DNA of 5,310 nucleotides. Origin: Pseudomonadota bacterium (GTDB lineage Bacteria > Pseudomonadota > Gammaproteobacteria > Pseudomonadales > UBA5518). The DNA lies in contig CAUJIL010000234.1 in NCBI GenBank assembly GCA_963204845.1, positions 1-5,310 of the forward strand, given 5' to 3'. Below the pieces are notes generated by a model that saw only the letters and a list, made by a program, of their open reading frames with translations, made no database searches and was not told the origin of the DNA. Positions 5,224 through 5,310 of the stretch are shown in pieces (positions within the stretch are counted from its first letter, which is position 1; each line of letters opens with the position of its first letter). The position numbers and the translations under genes were made by a program.

Positions 5224-5310
5224 TCAGGGTTTCATTTCGTCGAAGAAGGCCTTCACGCCCTCGAACCAGGAGCTGCGGCGCGGGGAGTGCTTGCTCCCGG
5301 ACTCGCCGAG
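5224..5310 (-). CDS. dnaJ: Chaperone protein DnaJ, C-terminal end (partial)
   Basis: Only the last 28 codons and the TGA stop (5226-5224) are in the window; the gene continues past the right edge. The peptide LGESGSKHSPRRSSWFEGVKAFFDEMKP matches the typical DnaJ tail, where a KHSP-type stretch is followed by an S-W/F-F-x-G-V-K-x-F-F-D motif. DnaJ is the Hsp40 co-chaperone that delivers clients to DnaK and stimulates its ATPase. The J domain, zinc-binding domain and client-binding domains are all outside the view. The adjacency to dapB on the same strand, the common gammaproteobacterial order, supports this call from such a short fragment. Confidence 0.85.
   Translation of the reverse strand, partial: LGESGSKHSPRRSSWFEGVKAFFDEMKP

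Overview
The window is GC-rich, densely coding proteobacterial DNA. The only recognisable housekeeping genes are on the minus strand: the last 28 codons of dnaJ (right edge), then dapB. The dnaK-dnaJ-dapB order is typical of Gammaproteobacteria. High GC plus many GTAG-footed REP palindromes would fit Xanthomonadales (Lysobacter/Rhodanobacter-like), but that assignment is inference.

Layout. Positions 1-290 are non-coding: imperfect hairpins, a REPIN-like element (45-124), a short direct repeat, then a palindromic candidate operator (181-200) abutting a plausible promoter. Positions 291-3987 hold three consecutive plus-strand genes for LuxR-type (GerE-like HTH) regulators of 376, 403 and 387 residues. 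None carries a receiver domain. Each has a GAF/autoinducer-binding-like N-terminal half, a PAS-like middle and a C-terminal LuxR HTH. Genes 1 and 2 are in the same reading frame, separated by one TAG and one sense codon. Gene 3 has its own 187-bp upstream region, which contains a second copy of the palindrome seen upstream of gene 1. Positions 3988-4148, between gene 3 and the convergent dapB, consist almost wholly of tandem hairpin repeats and a second REPIN-like element, whose foot supplies the dapB stop codon. dapB (4149-4952) is followed by its leader, a third REPIN-like element (5044-5104), a short repeat-rich spacer and the dnaJ 3' end.

How it may work together. The three regulators look like an expanded paralogous set of orphan (solo) LuxR-type sensors, placed next to the dnaJ-dapB locus and bracketed by REPIN-like elements in the same orientation. 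The shared dyad TGAYCC-N4-GGGTCA upstream of genes 1 and 3 suggests common control, perhaps by one of the regulators themselves. No signal synthase or obvious target gene lies in the window, so ligand and regulon are unknown. The most interesting signals are the shared operator, the single in-frame amber codon between regulators 1 and 2, and the REPIN elements that flank the block and end dapB.
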